Positions 26,032 through 34,245 of a stretch of 64,000 nucleotides of DNA are shown one piece after another; positions within the stretch are counted from its first letter, which is position 1, and every line of letters begins with the position of its first letter. The position numbers were made by a program, and so were the translations under genes. The notes under the pieces were generated by a model. That model saw only the letters and a program-made list of their open reading frames with translations. It was not told the origin of the DNA and made no database searches. Origin of the DNA: Bacillus alkalisoli (GTDB taxonomy: Bacteria; Bacillota; Bacilli; Bacillales; Bacillaceae_I); the NCBI RefSeq assembly GCF_002797415.1, contig NZ_KZ454944.1, positions 1,754,665-1,818,664 on the forward strand, in the 5' to 3' direction.

Positions 26032-27249
26032 ATGAAAAAAAGAAGAACCATCTCATCACACAACATTCGCGTCATGTTTTGGGTACGCTTTTTTGGCACG
26101 ATTAATTTTATTGCGCCAGTTTTGACGTTGTTTTATTTTGCAAGAGGGTTAGAACCTGTACATATTCTCTTTCTTCAACTATTTTGGAGTGGAGCTGTTT
26201 TACTGGGAGAAGTGCCTGGTGGGGTTGTGGCCGATAGATTCGGTGCAAAAGTATCCTTCCTTATTGGAGTTCTCTTGAAGATAAGTAGTATTATTTTGCT
26301 TATTTTCGCATATGACCCATGGATGTTCTTTCTATTTAGTGCGATAAACGGATTTGCGGTTACTTTTTTCTCAGGAGCAGATGAAGCACTAATATATGAG
26401 TCGTTGAAAGAAGATAACGATCATCACCGAATGGACAGGGCGATGGGGAAAATACAATCGGCTGGATTTGTCTCTATGATTCTAGCAGTCCTGTTTGGTG
26501 CTTATTTAGCGAGAGATTTGCACAACGAACAGTTTGTCATTTTACTCTGCTTAGGATTAATATTCCATTTATTCGAGTTACTATTAATCTTTCACGTAAA
26601 AAGTCCAAAAAACAGTGCATTCTATCGTGATAACCCGTTTACGCAAGTAGTGTCTGGAATAAAAGCGATTAAAAAAGCACCTACATTATTGCTTTTATTT
26701 ATGAACTTCACACTTGTGTTTATTGCAGCAGATTCTGTCTATGAAGCTTTCAATCAACCAATATTTACAAACGCTGGCTTACCAGTCGTGATGATAGGAG
26801 TAATATATGCAATTGCGGCAGTTGGCGGATTTGTCATTTCACAATCTGTAGGCTGGTTTACAAGCCAATTTTCTAGAAAACTCTTGATGGGTGTAACTGG
26901 TGGTTTGGCCGCGGCAGGTCTATTTTTATCAGCAGTTTTTGGAGAAATGCTTTGGGTTATTATTGGTGCGTTTTTCGTCCTAAGACTTGGACAAGCAATA
27001 CGAGATCCAATCTATTCGCAGTTAAAAAATGACCTCATCCCATCAAATATCCGGGCAACAACCCTTTCATTAATTTCTGTATTAGACTCGGCATTTGATC
27101 TTTTAATCTTTGGCTTATTAGCCGTCTTCGCGTTTAGTGGAGTAAGTGGAATATTACTTGCTAGTAGTTTCGTAGCGTTGATAGGAACTTTAATACCTTT
27201 ACAGGCAAAGCAGAAGAAGTTAGTCGCTATGGAGAAGAAAGTAATTTAA
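26032..27249 (+). CDS. Major facilitator superfamily transporter
   Basis: This 405-residue protein has about 12 hydrophobic segments. The loop after helix 2 reads GGVVADRFGAK, the MFS motif G-x3-D-R-x-G. The frame is open 12 codons upstream, but the ATG of MKKRRTISSHNIR follows AGGAG closely and is preferred. The substrate is unknown; the family includes many drug and small-molecule exporters. Confidence 0.8.
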   Translation: MKKRRTISSHNIRVMFWVRFFGTINFIAPVLTLFYFARGLEPVHILFLQLFWSGAVLLGEVPGGVVADRFGAKVSFLIGVLLKISSIILLIFAYDPWMFFLFSAINGFAVTFFSGADEALIYESLKEDNDHHRMDRAMGKIQSAGFVSMILAVLFGAYLARDLHNEQFVILLCLGLIFHLFELLLIFHVKSPKNSAFYRDNPFTQVVSGIKAIKKAPTLLLLFMNFTLVFIAADSVYEAFNQPIFTNAGLPVVMIGVIYAIAAVGGFVISQSVGWFTSQFSRKLLMGVTGGLAAAGLFLSAVFGEMLWVIIGAFFVLRLGQAIRDPIYSQLKNDLIPSNIRATTLSLISVLDSAFDLLIFGLLAVFAFSGVSGILLASSFVALIGTLIPLQAKQKKLVAMEKKVI

Positions 27250-27397
27250 TATAATATAAGGAAGATGGGATAGTATCGTAGAAAGCGGTGGAAGCAATGT
27301 TCGAATCTGCTGAAAGAGGGTATAATCTAGAGATTATTTAGGAAAGCTATTTAACTTGGAAAGTGACTAAAACAGAACATTCGTTCTTTATTTATGG

Positions 27398-27403
27398 TAT
27401 AAT
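27398..27403 (+). promoter_or_regulatory. Extended -10 promoter of the type I toxin mRNA
   Basis: TGGTATAAT forms a perfect extended -10 element (TG at 27395-27396) with no good -35. The predicted start near 27410 gives an mRNA of about 265 bases ending at the terminator 27641-27677. Confidence 0.7.
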
Positions 27404-27425
27404 ATATTTATAATAGTTTGGTTAA

Positions 27426-27570
27426 CTCAAGGGTGGTCAGCATTTCCCCGGTGTGAAAGGGGGTGATGCTTATGATGACAACGTTTCAAACACTAATGCT
27501 TATGATAGCGTTTGCTAGTTTAGTGTTGTCTATCGTATCTTATAGAGACAAAAAATAACCCACCCTTGAG
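27426..27570 (+). promoter_or_regulatory. Long-range 5'-3' pairing in the toxin mRNA, with a sequestered ribosome site
   Basis: CTCAAGGGTGG (27426-27436) is exactly complementary to CCACCCTTGAG (27560-27570), just after the toxin stop codon, so the mRNA ends can close over the reading frame. Inside, AGCAT-N-CCCC pairs with GGGG-N-ATGCT (27440-27470), burying the AAAGGGGG ribosome site. This is the usual translational lock of type I toxin mRNAs. Confidence 0.75.
27472..27558 (+). CDS. Small membrane toxin, holin-like type I toxin family
   Basis: This 28-residue peptide (MMTTFQTLML...SYRDKK) consists of one hydrophobic segment flanked by a short polar N-terminus and a basic tail. That is the pattern of the putative holin-like toxins found in Bacillus type I toxin-antitoxin loci. 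It would insert in the membrane and depolarise it if over-expressed. AAAGGGGG lies upstream in a predicted stem. An antisense RNA promoter faces it from 27701-27709, so control is expected at RNA level. A second ATG follows the first directly; either may be used. Confidence 0.8.
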   Translation: MMTTFQTLMLMIAFASLVLSIVSYRDKK

Positions 27571-27694
27571 CCTGGAAGCAAAATAGGGTGGACTATACTC
27601 CAAATTGCTGACTCCCTTGAAGGGAACCTGCTATTGTATGGACCGTTTGGTGTTGACGCACCAGCGGTCTTTTTTATTATATGCATATGTGTAT
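27548..27694 (-). ncRNA. Predicted antisense antitoxin RNA
   Basis: On the minus strand TGTTATAAT (27701-27709) is an extended -10 box, giving a start near 27694. The transcript runs back across the toxin mRNA 3' part. It would end at a hairpin CCACCCT/AGGGTGG whose 3' side is followed by GTTATTTTTTG at about 27548. It would overlap the toxin stop codon and 3' region, as RatA and SR4 do with txpA and bsrG. Ends are estimated. Confidence 0.7.
27641..27677 (+). terminator. Terminator of the toxin mRNA
   Basis: GACCGTTTGGTG (27641-27652) pairs with CACCAGCGGTC (27659-27669) with one bulged base, followed by TTTTTTATT. Confidence 0.88.
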
Positions 27695-27813
27695 ACTAAT
27701 ATTATAACAGTTGTAACTAGATTTGAAAACAATAATGAACATAATAGCTTCAAAACTAGAATGAAACTATTCTAAATAGCATTCGTCTAATATTAAATAA
27801 AGGGGGAATTTTC

Positions 27814-28329
27814 TTGATAAAACGATTTCTGTCTGTTTTCGTTTTCTTCTCATTTATTCTTTTACTTACTAGTTGTAACAGTCAACCTGAAGAAACTTTA
27901 CTTAAGGAAGAAGATTTAAATGAACAAACAATACAAGCAAAAAAGCACTTAGAAGACATGGGATATGAAGTACTCTCATTCGATAAAGAAGGGTGGGAAG
28001 AATTTAAAGAAAATAGATTATCTATAAAACCAAATCAAGATTTTTGGTCCGTTCAGAACGTGGATCCTACAAACTTTTTAAACAAAAAGCTAGATACATA
28101 CTACTTCACGATAAAAAATCACCCATTAGACGAAATATTTAACATGGGAAAAACAAAAGTTTCTGTATATATGTTGGATGGAGAAGTATTCGGAGGGTGG
28201 TCATATCCAATTTCTGAAGACAATGACGTAATGGGAAGTGTATCCTCTTTAGAAGGATTATCAGCAGAAGAAGTACAAGGAGATTATCAGAAATGGTTAT
28301 TACAATGGAATGCTAAGTACGGGAATTAA
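27814..28329 (+). CDS. Hypothetical lipoprotein
   Basis: This 171-residue protein has a signal peptide ending in the lipobox LLTSC (Cys about 21), so it is probably membrane-anchored outside the cell. The mature part is acidic and has no family I recognise. It starts with TTG after AAGGGGG. It lies just downstream of the toxin/antisense locus but has no evident connection to it. Confidence 0.75.
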   Translation: MIKRFLSVFVFFSFILLLTSCNSQPEETLLKEEDLNEQTIQAKKHLEDMGYEVLSFDKEGWEEFKENRLSIKPNQDFWSVQNVDPTNFLNKKLDTYYFTIKNHPLDEIFNMGKTKVSVYMLDGEVFGGWSYPISEDNDVMGSVSSLEGLSAEEVQGDYQKWLLQWNAKYGN

Positions 28330-28563
28330 GTGGTGAGTCTGTATTCGAAACGGGGGAGGGTTATAACCAACGCCATCCCCTCGATTGATTTATGATATAA
28401 TGTGGGTAACACTTCATCTATGGTAATAAACTGGTAGTATGAATAATATACCAAATAGGGGATTTTTAAACACAACCCAAGTTTATTCCATTTTCACAAG
28501 TGAGTAGTACATGATAATGTAAGGCAAGTATCCAAGGTGATTTTAATAATGGAGGCGATAAAA

Positions 28564-29967
28564 TTGACTCATACACCAATTATATTAACAGGTGGAAAGC
28601 AACCAATCACGTTACAACCAACCAAAATGACCATTTACTTACAAAGTACAATAATTGAAGCTAACAGTTTAAACGATGAAGTGTACTATATATTTTATTA
28701 TAAAAATAATTACCTTACCACAAAAAAGACTTCGAAAGTTCGACTAAACTCCCATATCCACAAGGCTCTTACAAAAGGAATAACCTTTTATTCTCCTCAC
28801 CCAATAATAAATGAGATACTACCAGAAAACAGAAGATTACATAGCCATACGTTTAAAGAGCTCTTTAAACAACTTGATTCCAAAAATTCCCCAATCGAAA
28901 TTGCGCTAATTGCAACTTTTTTCGAGTCGTTTATTCCTCATAAACCTTTACTGAAACTTATTCAATCCAATTATTACAAATATGCTCGTGATGGAAATTT
29001 GTTCGCATGCTACCAAATTATTCGGTTGCTTTTATCATTATCGCACAAAGACACCTGGATAAAGGAGTTCTCTAGTAAGAGAGAATACTACAAATATAAA
29101 TCCCAATATGAAAATCCATCAAAAGAACTTTTAAGAAAAGATGTAATATGTGCAGAGACACAATGGTATGCTGAAAAAGATAGCAGCATAGAAAGTTTTC
29201 TCCAACTCATCTCTCTATACGAATCTGAAAATAGATGGTGTGATGTAATAGCTTTATCCATCGAACAAGTGAAGAAACAACCTACAGTAGACCAATATAA
29301 GATTCTTTTTAGTAAATTGAAAAACCGGTATGAACTAGAGGAAGTTATGGTTATTCTTGAAGATATGATGAAAGAAGTACCGAATTTTGATGTAATAAAG
29401 ATGGATCTATTGAATATGTATCTTCATCTTCAACATTTAGAAAAATCGTTACAACTATTAAGGAATTATCCAACAAGTATAAAAGATTCACAATTAAATC
29501 AGTTAGTAACTCTGTTAGATGATCTGGATTTGGAACATAGCTCTATACCTTTTGAAGATTTTGCAAAGTTAATTTTGACTCTATTTAAATCAAATTCTGA
29601 AAAGTTAGAACAATATATTTTAAAATTTGTTGTAGTTTTGCTTAAGAAACATGACCTTTCCTTTGTGATGAAATTCATAGAACCTTTCCAGCCATTAAAG
29701 GGAAAATTACCGATAATAAATAAATTAAACAAAATGTATAAATTAAAAAATGATCCAGATAATCAACTATTACTAGGAGAAATGTATTATCAATTAAAAC
29801 AAATAGATCAAGCCATAGAGTGTTTTAGTTGGGACATGGAACTGAAGGAAAGAGATCCAAAACCAGTACAGTGGTTGGCAAAAATCTATCGCGAAACCGG
29901 TAAAATGTACGAATACAAAGCCTACCAACAACATTATATGAATTTACAAAAAAATACAGGCGCATAA
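28564..29967 (+). CDS. Tetratricopeptide-like repeat protein of unknown function
   Basis: This 467-residue, probably cytoplasmic protein has many helical repeats in its C-terminal half (for example QLLLGEMYYQLKQIDQAIECF and AKIYRETGKMYEY), consistent with TPR-type scaffolding. The N-terminal 200 residues are unrecognised. The frame opens at an upstream GTG. The TTG at 28564 has GGAGG 8 bases upstream and is the better start (MTHTPIIL). A TGATATAAT box lies near 28395-28402. Confidence 0.7.
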   Translation: MTHTPIILTGGKQPITLQPTKMTIYLQSTIIEANSLNDEVYYIFYYKNNYLTTKKTSKVRLNSHIHKALTKGITFYSPHPIINEILPENRRLHSHTFKELFKQLDSKNSPIEIALIATFFESFIPHKPLLKLIQSNYYKYARDGNLFACYQIIRLLLSLSHKDTWIKEFSSKREYYKYKSQYENPSKELLRKDVICAETQWYAEKDSSIESFLQLISLYESENRWCDVIALSIEQVKKQPTVDQYKILFSKLKNRYELEEVMVILEDMMKEVPNFDVIKMDLLNMYLHLQHLEKSLQLLRNYPTSIKDSQLNQLVTLLDDLDLEHSSIPFEDFAKLILTLFKSNSEKLEQYILKFVVVLLKKHDLSFVMKFIEPFQPLKGKLPIINKLNKMYKLKNDPDNQLLLGEMYYQLKQIDQAIECFSWDMELKERDPKPVQWLAKIYRETGKMYEYKAYQQHYMNLQKNTGA

Positions 29968-30042
29968 CTAGCAATAGGATTAGGACTTAACTCGTTCAAG
30001 AACACCTACAATAATAAGTTATTAAAATCGAATAGTAAGTAT

Positions 30043-30080
30043 AGAAAATAAGAGGCGGTGTACATCTCTTATTTTCTTTT
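30043..30080. terminator. Bidirectional terminator
   Basis: AGAAAATAAGAG (30043-30054) pairs with CTCTTATTTTCT (30066-30077), followed by TTTTGTC. It serves the TPR gene and overlaps the last codons of the convergent ferric-reductase-like gene. Confidence 0.8.
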
Positions 30081-30698
30081 GTCTCTTTTAACAAAAAAAA
30101 TAAAGCCAACTATCTGAAAAAGTAAAATGAATGATACTAAGATAATAAAAGGAATTCGTAACCAGTTAGAATGATCTGTAAAATGTAGAAATAAAAAATA
30201 AACAGTATGCAGGACCACTAATAAATACAATGTCGTAGCTTTACTTTGAACATATTTCCAAGCTTTTTTGCCTAATAATATCTTGCTCTTATTGTTAGAA
30301 GTAGCAAGTAATAATAGAAAATAAACTAATCCAATAATACCTATCAAATTAGCTAGTGCAAAACCAGGGTGGATGATCCAATCTCCTCCAACCGGCGTGA
30401 ATATAAAAAACAACCTCTCAAACTTCCATTCGATCCAACCATTAAAAATGATAAGAACATGTGCAATTGCAGTTAATGCAGCCCAAATACCAACGGTCCT
30501 TCTCCAAGGTATCAGTTTCCTTATAGATGTAAATATTCTTGAAAGTGGACCTAAGAGGATAATCACCGCCAAATATAAAAGTGAAACATCCGCAAACGCC
30601 CTGTTCCAAGCATGCATCGGTTGCATATCGGACCTGCTAAATACGAACAAGGACATTAAAACACTGGAGATAAATACTAAAACTGCATGCTTTTTCAT
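30069..30698 (-). CDS. Ferric-reductase-like transmembrane (MsrQ/YedZ-type) protein
   Basis: This 209-residue protein has about six hydrophobic segments and spaced histidines suited to heme b binding (AHVLIIFNGW, IIHPGFALA, VLHTVYFLFLHF). This is the pattern of the ferric reductase-like domain shared by MsrQ/YedZ. No MsrP-type partner is adjacent. The frame is open further upstream, but GGAGG precedes the ATG of MKKHAVLVF. It would move electrons across the membrane; donor and acceptor are unknown. Confidence 0.7.
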   Translation of the reverse strand: MKKHAVLVFISSVLMSLFVFSRSDMQPMHAWNRAFADVSLLYLAVIILLGPLSRIFTSIRKLIPWRRTVGIWAALTAIAHVLIIFNGWIEWKFERLFFIFTPVGGDWIIHPGFALANLIGIIGLVYFLLLLATSNNKSKILLGKKAWKYVQSKATTLYLLVVLHTVYFLFLHFTDHSNWLRIPFIILVSFILLFQIVGFIFFVKRDKRK

Positions 30699-30800
30699 GT
30701 TCCGTCCTCCTTTTCCATATCTACTAGTTAAGGTCCTACACAACAATCTGTATCTAACTCAATAATATACAATATTCAAAACTACATAGCCTATTTCTAG

Positions 30801-30829
30801 AACTCCATAACAAAAACCTTCATATTGTA
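30801..30829 (+). promoter_or_regulatory. Mother-cell (sigma-K type) promoter candidate
   Basis: CATATTGTA at 30821-30829 fits the sigma-K -10 consensus CATA-N3-TA. AACT at 30801-30804 gives the AC of the -35 with exactly 16 bases between. The predicted leader of the following gene is short, about 12 bases. Confidence 0.55.
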
Positions 30830-30847
30830 AAACAAAGGAGGGGGAAT

Positions 30848-31336
30848 ATGGAAGATAGATGGAAGATGCAACATGAATATAGAATAAAATGTGACAATAA
30901 TTATAAAGATGAAAAGCACAACATTACTGGAATAGTGTGTCATGTTGGTGTTGGATATGTAGATATTCAATTGAGTAACACAAATGTTCAAAGAGTACTA
31001 GTTTCAAAAATAAAAGACTTTAAAAAGTTCGATGAAAATTGTGTGAACGATTGTTTTAATAATGTTGCAGATTGTAGTTGCTCCAACTACAGAAAGAGTT
31101 CAGACAGTTGTTCCTGCCATAATAGTCCTAAATCGCAATGTAACAAATGCAGACACCATTATCACAATTGTCGCTGTGCACAAAAACAATTGAAAAAAAG
31201 TAAGATAAAAGATTTTGTCATTCCTTTTTGTGATGATAGGCTACAACTTAGGCTTTCCGGTTTAACGGATACGATAAGTTATGATTTGCTAAGAGTATTA
31301 GGATGTAAAGTTAGACTAGAGATAGATTGTGATTAA
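30848..31336 (+). CDS. Cys/His-rich protein near the Mnx locus, candidate spore-layer protein
   Basis: This 162-residue protein was not recognised by name. Residues about 25-60 carry a short module (ITGIVCHVGVGYVDIQL ... VLVSKIKDF) also seen in MnxD/E/F and in the neighbour at 31390. A Cys/His-rich stretch follows (DCSCSNYRKSSDSCSCHNSP, then CNKCRHHYHNCRC). The C-terminal domain (IPFCDDRLQLRLSG) resembles the neighbour's (IDPCLRRELTFHFSE). AAGGAGGGGG precedes the ATG, and a sigma-K-like promoter lies upstream. I infer a mother-cell-made, possibly metal-binding, coat or exosporium component. Confidence 0.65.
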   Translation: MEDRWKMQHEYRIKCDNNYKDEKHNITGIVCHVGVGYVDIQLSNTNVQRVLVSKIKDFKKFDENCVNDCFNNVADCSCSNYRKSSDSCSCHNSPKSQCNKCRHHYHNCRCAQKQLKKSKIKDFVIPFCDDRLQLRLSGLTDTISYDLLRVLGCKVRLEIDCD

Positions 31337-31340
31337 AAAA

Positions 31341-31382
31341 AGAAAGGTAGTTTACACCAATCTGTGAACTACCTTTCTTTAG
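31341..31382. terminator. Bidirectional terminator
   Basis: A 16-base arm (31341-31356) pairs with 31363-31378 with one wobble around CCAATC, with A- and T-runs outside. It sits between the two convergent Cys-rich genes. Confidence 0.85.
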
Positions 31383-31389
31383 TTAAACG

Positions 31390-32199
31390 TTAGTTTTTAG
31401 TACAAACAATGTTTAAAATACATATCTCATCAAAATCAACTGCAAATTTTTCACCGAATTCTTCCAGAATAATGGATCGATCATTTACTTCTACAATTCG
31501 ACCATACACTTCTAAAGCAGAATTCTCCTTTTGAACATAAGCATAACAACAAACAAAGCTCTCCATCAATAACGGAAGACTAATGCCAATAAATATATTT
31601 AGTAAATATGGACTTCTCGAAACCACTTCACTAAAATGAAACGTCAATTCTCTTCTCAAACAAGGGTCAATGGTCAGCAGCTTAGGTTCGTGAAGAGGCT
31701 GCTCACATTCCTCTTTTTCTATCGAAACGATTCTCTCCATTGGAATAATACTTAAGCTTTCTTTTTCCTCTAAAATGATAAAATCTAGCCCCGCATCTCG
31801 TAGTATGCCGTTTACTTTATTGTTATTTTCGTGGCAGCAAGCCGTAACAGAAACTCGTTCTTCACGCAAAGGGCGCAAACTTAGTTGTAGTGCTCGATCT
31901 GTCACGTCATCTCCCAATGCAATAGCTAAAAGTAATTCATTTGCCTCTTCGATACAAGCTTCTAATTCCTCCAATTCCCTCCGTGATAAGGAACTAGTGG
32001 GGGAAGGGAATTTTGGTTGTGGAATAGATTCAGGACAATCGCAAGGAATACAAAAATCTTCGTCCGTTTTAGTAGCAGGTACAGATTCTGGACAACAAAA
32101 CGTAGTTAGCCGGATATCTTCCATTTCATCATTACAAGCTTCTGTATTATTAGGATAAAACCGTTTAAACAAAGTTTTATAATAAGAGATATTAATCAC
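31390..32199 (-). CDS. Two-module Cys-rich protein near the Mnx locus, candidate spore-layer protein
   Basis: This 269-residue protein has no name I recognise. The N-terminus has repeated CPES(V/I)P motifs (CCPESVP, CDCPESIP). Two copies of the short module follow: VNGILRDAGLDFIILEE...IPMERI near residue 130 and VYGRIVEVNDRSIILEE...VDFDEI near the end. Between them lies a domain like the C-terminus of the 30848 protein. The chosen start is GTG 7 bases after AAGGAAAG, because an upstream ATG lacks a ribosome site and lies before a sigma-E/K -10 box. It diverges from the mnx-like operon. Confidence 0.62.
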   Translation of the reverse strand: MINISYYKTLFKRFYPNNTEACNDEMEDIRLTTFCCPESVPATKTDEDFCIPCDCPESIPQPKFPSPTSSLSRRELEELEACIEEANELLLAIALGDDVTDRALQLSLRPLREERVSVTACCHENNNKVNGILRDAGLDFIILEEKESLSIIPMERIVSIEKEECEQPLHEPKLLTIDPCLRRELTFHFSEVVSRSPYLLNIFIGISLPLLMESFVCCYAYVQKENSALEVYGRIVEVNDRSIILEEFGEKFAVDFDEICILNIVCTKN

Positions 32200-32219
32200 C
32201 CTCTTTCTTTCCTTATTGA

Positions 32220-32228
32220 TAATGTATG
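32220..32228 (-). promoter_or_regulatory. Mother-cell (sigma-E/sigma-K) -10 box
   Basis: On the minus strand CATACATTA matches the sigma-E -10 CATACAnT and also sigma-K CATA-N3-TA. AACA lies 17 bases upstream, acceptable as a sigma-K -35. It predicts a start about 14 bases before the GTG of the 31390 gene. Confidence 0.6.
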
Positions 32229-32353
32229 GGTGAATTACCATTTGTTGTTGGGCAAAAGGAGGAATGTTACAACTTGCTTATAGAAACTTTTGTAAATAAG
32301 TATAGGCCAACCTCTCTTCATCATAATCCTTTATAGTGAGGAGAGGTTAGGCT

Positions 32354-32767
32354 ATGTTGAATCTAGGTTATATCCTTTATGGAAATGTATTATTAACGGG
32401 ATTATTATATGTGTACTTACTTAAAGTGAGAAAACGAATAGGGTTTCAGCTAGGTATGAGTCTATCTATGCTTATAAGTAGCTTTGTTGCGCTCGTATTC
32501 GGAGTCATTCTAATTTTCCAGTTTCCTCTTCATTTTATCTTCGTAACCATCGCTTCTACTTTAATTGGATTAGTGGTTGGGGCATTATTCGGGTTATTGT
32601 TTGATTATCAGACGATGATAACAGGCTATACTGCAGGTCTAATGACGGGAATTATGGCTCCTATGATTGGAGCATCTGTAAATGATAGTTTTCTCTTTTT
32701 ATTATTATTAGAAGGTGTTTTTGTGACGACCATTTTACTGGCGTTTCTATCTACAAAGCACACATAG
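32354..32767 (+). CDS. Small membrane protein, MnxA/MnxB-like
   Basis: This 137-residue protein has about four hydrophobic segments and a glycine-rich stretch GALFGLLFDYQTMITGYTAG ending in MTGIMAPMIGAS. The next protein has the same pattern (GTIFGSMSKFHSLIAGFSHG), so the two are paralogues. Their size, hydrophobicity and position at the head of an mnx-type operon suit the small membrane proteins MnxA/MnxB of Bacillus SG-1; which is which I cannot tell. GAGGAGAGG precedes the ATG. No clear mother-cell promoter was found in the 112-base gap upstream. Confidence 0.6.
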   Translation: MLNLGYILYGNVLLTGLLYVYLLKVRKRIGFQLGMSLSMLISSFVALVFGVILIFQFPLHFIFVTIASTLIGLVVGALFGLLFDYQTMITGYTAGLMTGIMAPMIGASVNDSFLFLLLLEGVFVTTILLAFLSTKHT

Positions 32768-32784
32768 AGGCGAGGTAAAGATAT

Positions 32785-33243
32785 ATGACGCTCGTTTTGT
32801 TTTTCTTCGTTCAACTTACATTACTAGTGATTAGTATCCGGATGTTTTATAAAAAAAGAAAATTATTTACGAATCGATTTAGTATGATTATGTCCATCAC
32901 GTTTAGTAGTGTGTGGAGTTTACAACTTTCATTGCTCCTTTTTATGATTAGTTTAAAAAACACACCAACGTTATGGGGTATAGTTGTACTACTTGGAGCG
33001 TCAATTGGAACCATTTTTGGTTCCATGTCTAAATTTCATTCACTGATTGCAGGATTCTCACATGGTGTGATAGGTGCAATGATGGGTGCCTCACTAGCAG
33101 CCGTCATTTTAGATCCTTCCATTTGCAGTTTACCAATTAACTATGCAACAACCGTCGAGCAAAATTTGCTGGTGATAAGTACATTTGGACTTTGTATTAG
33201 TGTGACCACTTTTGGTGTCATGTTCTATTCACTCAAAGTGTAG
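32785..33243 (+). CDS. Small membrane protein, MnxA/MnxB-like paralogue
   Basis: This 152-residue protein has about four hydrophobic segments and the same G-rich core and GAMMGAS motif as the preceding gene, 17 bases away. Membrane location suggests a role in the mother-cell or outer forespore membrane, such as metal or copper delivery; that is inference. In the SG-1 operon I recall mnxC following this position. Here a 200-base gap with a repeat element follows instead. Confidence 0.6.
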   Translation: MTLVLFFFVQLTLLVISIRMFYKKRKLFTNRFSMIMSITFSSVWSLQLSLLLFMISLKNTPTLWGIVVLLGASIGTIFGSMSKFHSLIAGFSHGVIGAMMGASLAAVILDPSICSLPINYATTVEQNLLVISTFGLCISVTTFGVMFYSLKV

Positions 33244-33283
33244 GCGCTGTTAAGGTTTGTATTGATTTTTGATACCTATCCAG

Positions 33284-33407
33284 CAGTTGATTTCCGCGCT
33301 AGTCGTAGACTCCTGCGGGAGTAGCGGGGGACTGGAGACCCGCAGGCGAAACCGAGGAGGCTCCAGCCACGCCCGCGGAAAGCGGAGACTTGCGCGGAAA
33401 TCAACTG
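33284..33407. repeat. Dispersed intergenic inverted-repeat element (copy 4), inside the mnx-like operon
   Basis: Arms CAGTTGATTTCCGCGC (33284-33299) and GCGCGGAAATCAACTG (33392-33407) are perfect complements. The interior reads GACTCCTGCGGGAG, GGAGACCCGCAGGCG, CCGAGGAGGCTCCAG and GCCCGCGGAAAGCGGAG. It sits between the second small membrane gene and the mnxD-like gene, so it would form a large hairpin in an operon transcript. Confidence 0.88.
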
Positions 33408-33444
33408 TGGTCTTAACAGAGCCAAAGTTAAAGGAAGTGATGCA

Positions 33445-34245
33445 ATGGAAAAGAAAGAACAATCTAAATCTGTTATCTATTTAAACGATTATATTCGAGC
33501 GTTAAATGAAAAGATTCAAAAGGAAGAGAAAGTAGAAGATTACGAGAATGAATTAAATGAAAAAACAGGGAAAGGTCTAACTTCTCCAACATCCATACAC
33601 TCAAAAGAAAGAGCACGTTTATTAATGGAATATATTGAACATACGAACATTCAACAGTTAACTAGGATAAATGAAGAAAGGGGAAGGATCCTCAACTTAA
33701 AAAAGTTTTTAAAAAGTAAAAGAAACCAACAAGTAGAGGTTTATTTTAAATTAGGGAAAGAATCAATTCGTAAAGAAGGGAAAATAGATACAGTTGGCAG
33801 AGATTTTTTTATATTAACGAATTTGAAAAACCGCATATGGATTCCATATTATGTGATCCAATCAACAAACATTGTTTACGGAGTTCCCACCTACTCCAAC
33901 GCACACCAACATTACTTATATGACAACAACTTGCGAGAAAAACTAATTCACCAATTCGGAGACACAGTTAGAAGGAGAGATGCTTTAAAACAGCAGTTTT
34001 TTGAAGAATCATTAAGAACAAACCTAGAAAGTTGGAGTCAAACGTGGGTAACGATTTATGAAAGCGATACAAAAAAGCATGTTGGGAAATTAGAGCATAT
34101 TGATGAAAAAACAGTAAAGCTTTCATTTTTCATGGGAAGTACAACGGTACATTTAAAAAACATAAAGCTCGTTGAAACAGTTCGTTTATTAACACTGCTA
34201 AGGTTTTCGGTGCAAAAAATAAAGGAGGGGTTCCATGTCAAATAA
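33445..34245 (+). CDS. mnxD: MnxD-like protein with two short beta modules
   Basis: This 266-residue protein is Lys/Glu-rich with a helical N-terminal third. It has two copies of the module: RKEGKIDTVGRDFFILTNLKN...WIPYYVIQ near residue 110 and HVGKLEHIDEKTVKL...VHLKNIKLVE near residue 215. Its place directly before the MnxE- and MnxF-like genes and its size match MnxD of the Bacillus SG-1 Mn(II)-oxidation operon, whose function is undefined. AAAGGAAGTG precedes the ATG. Its 3' end overlaps the next gene by 11 bases. The name rests on synteny. Confidence 0.65.
   Translation: MEKKEQSKSVIYLNDYIRALNEKIQKEEKVEDYENELNEKTGKGLTSPTSIHSKERARLLMEYIEHTNIQQLTRINEERGRILNLKKFLKSKRNQQVEVYFKLGKESIRKEGKIDTVGRDFFILTNLKNRIWIPYYVIQSTNIVYGVPTYSNAHQHYLYDNNLREKLIHQFGDTVRRRDALKQQFFEESLRTNLESWSQTWVTIYESDTKKHVGKLEHIDEKTVKLSFFMGSTTVHLKNIKLVETVRLLTLLRFSVQKIKEGFHVK

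Noticed and set aside
27472-27558. Phage holin and prophage remnant
   Set aside because: No other phage genes are nearby, and the antisense promoter and paired mRNA ends fit a type I toxin locus.
32242-32353. Sigma-K promoter directly before the mnx-like operon
   Set aside because: CATA at 32322 is too close to the ribosome site and lacks a properly spaced AC element; no convincing match was found even though one is expected.
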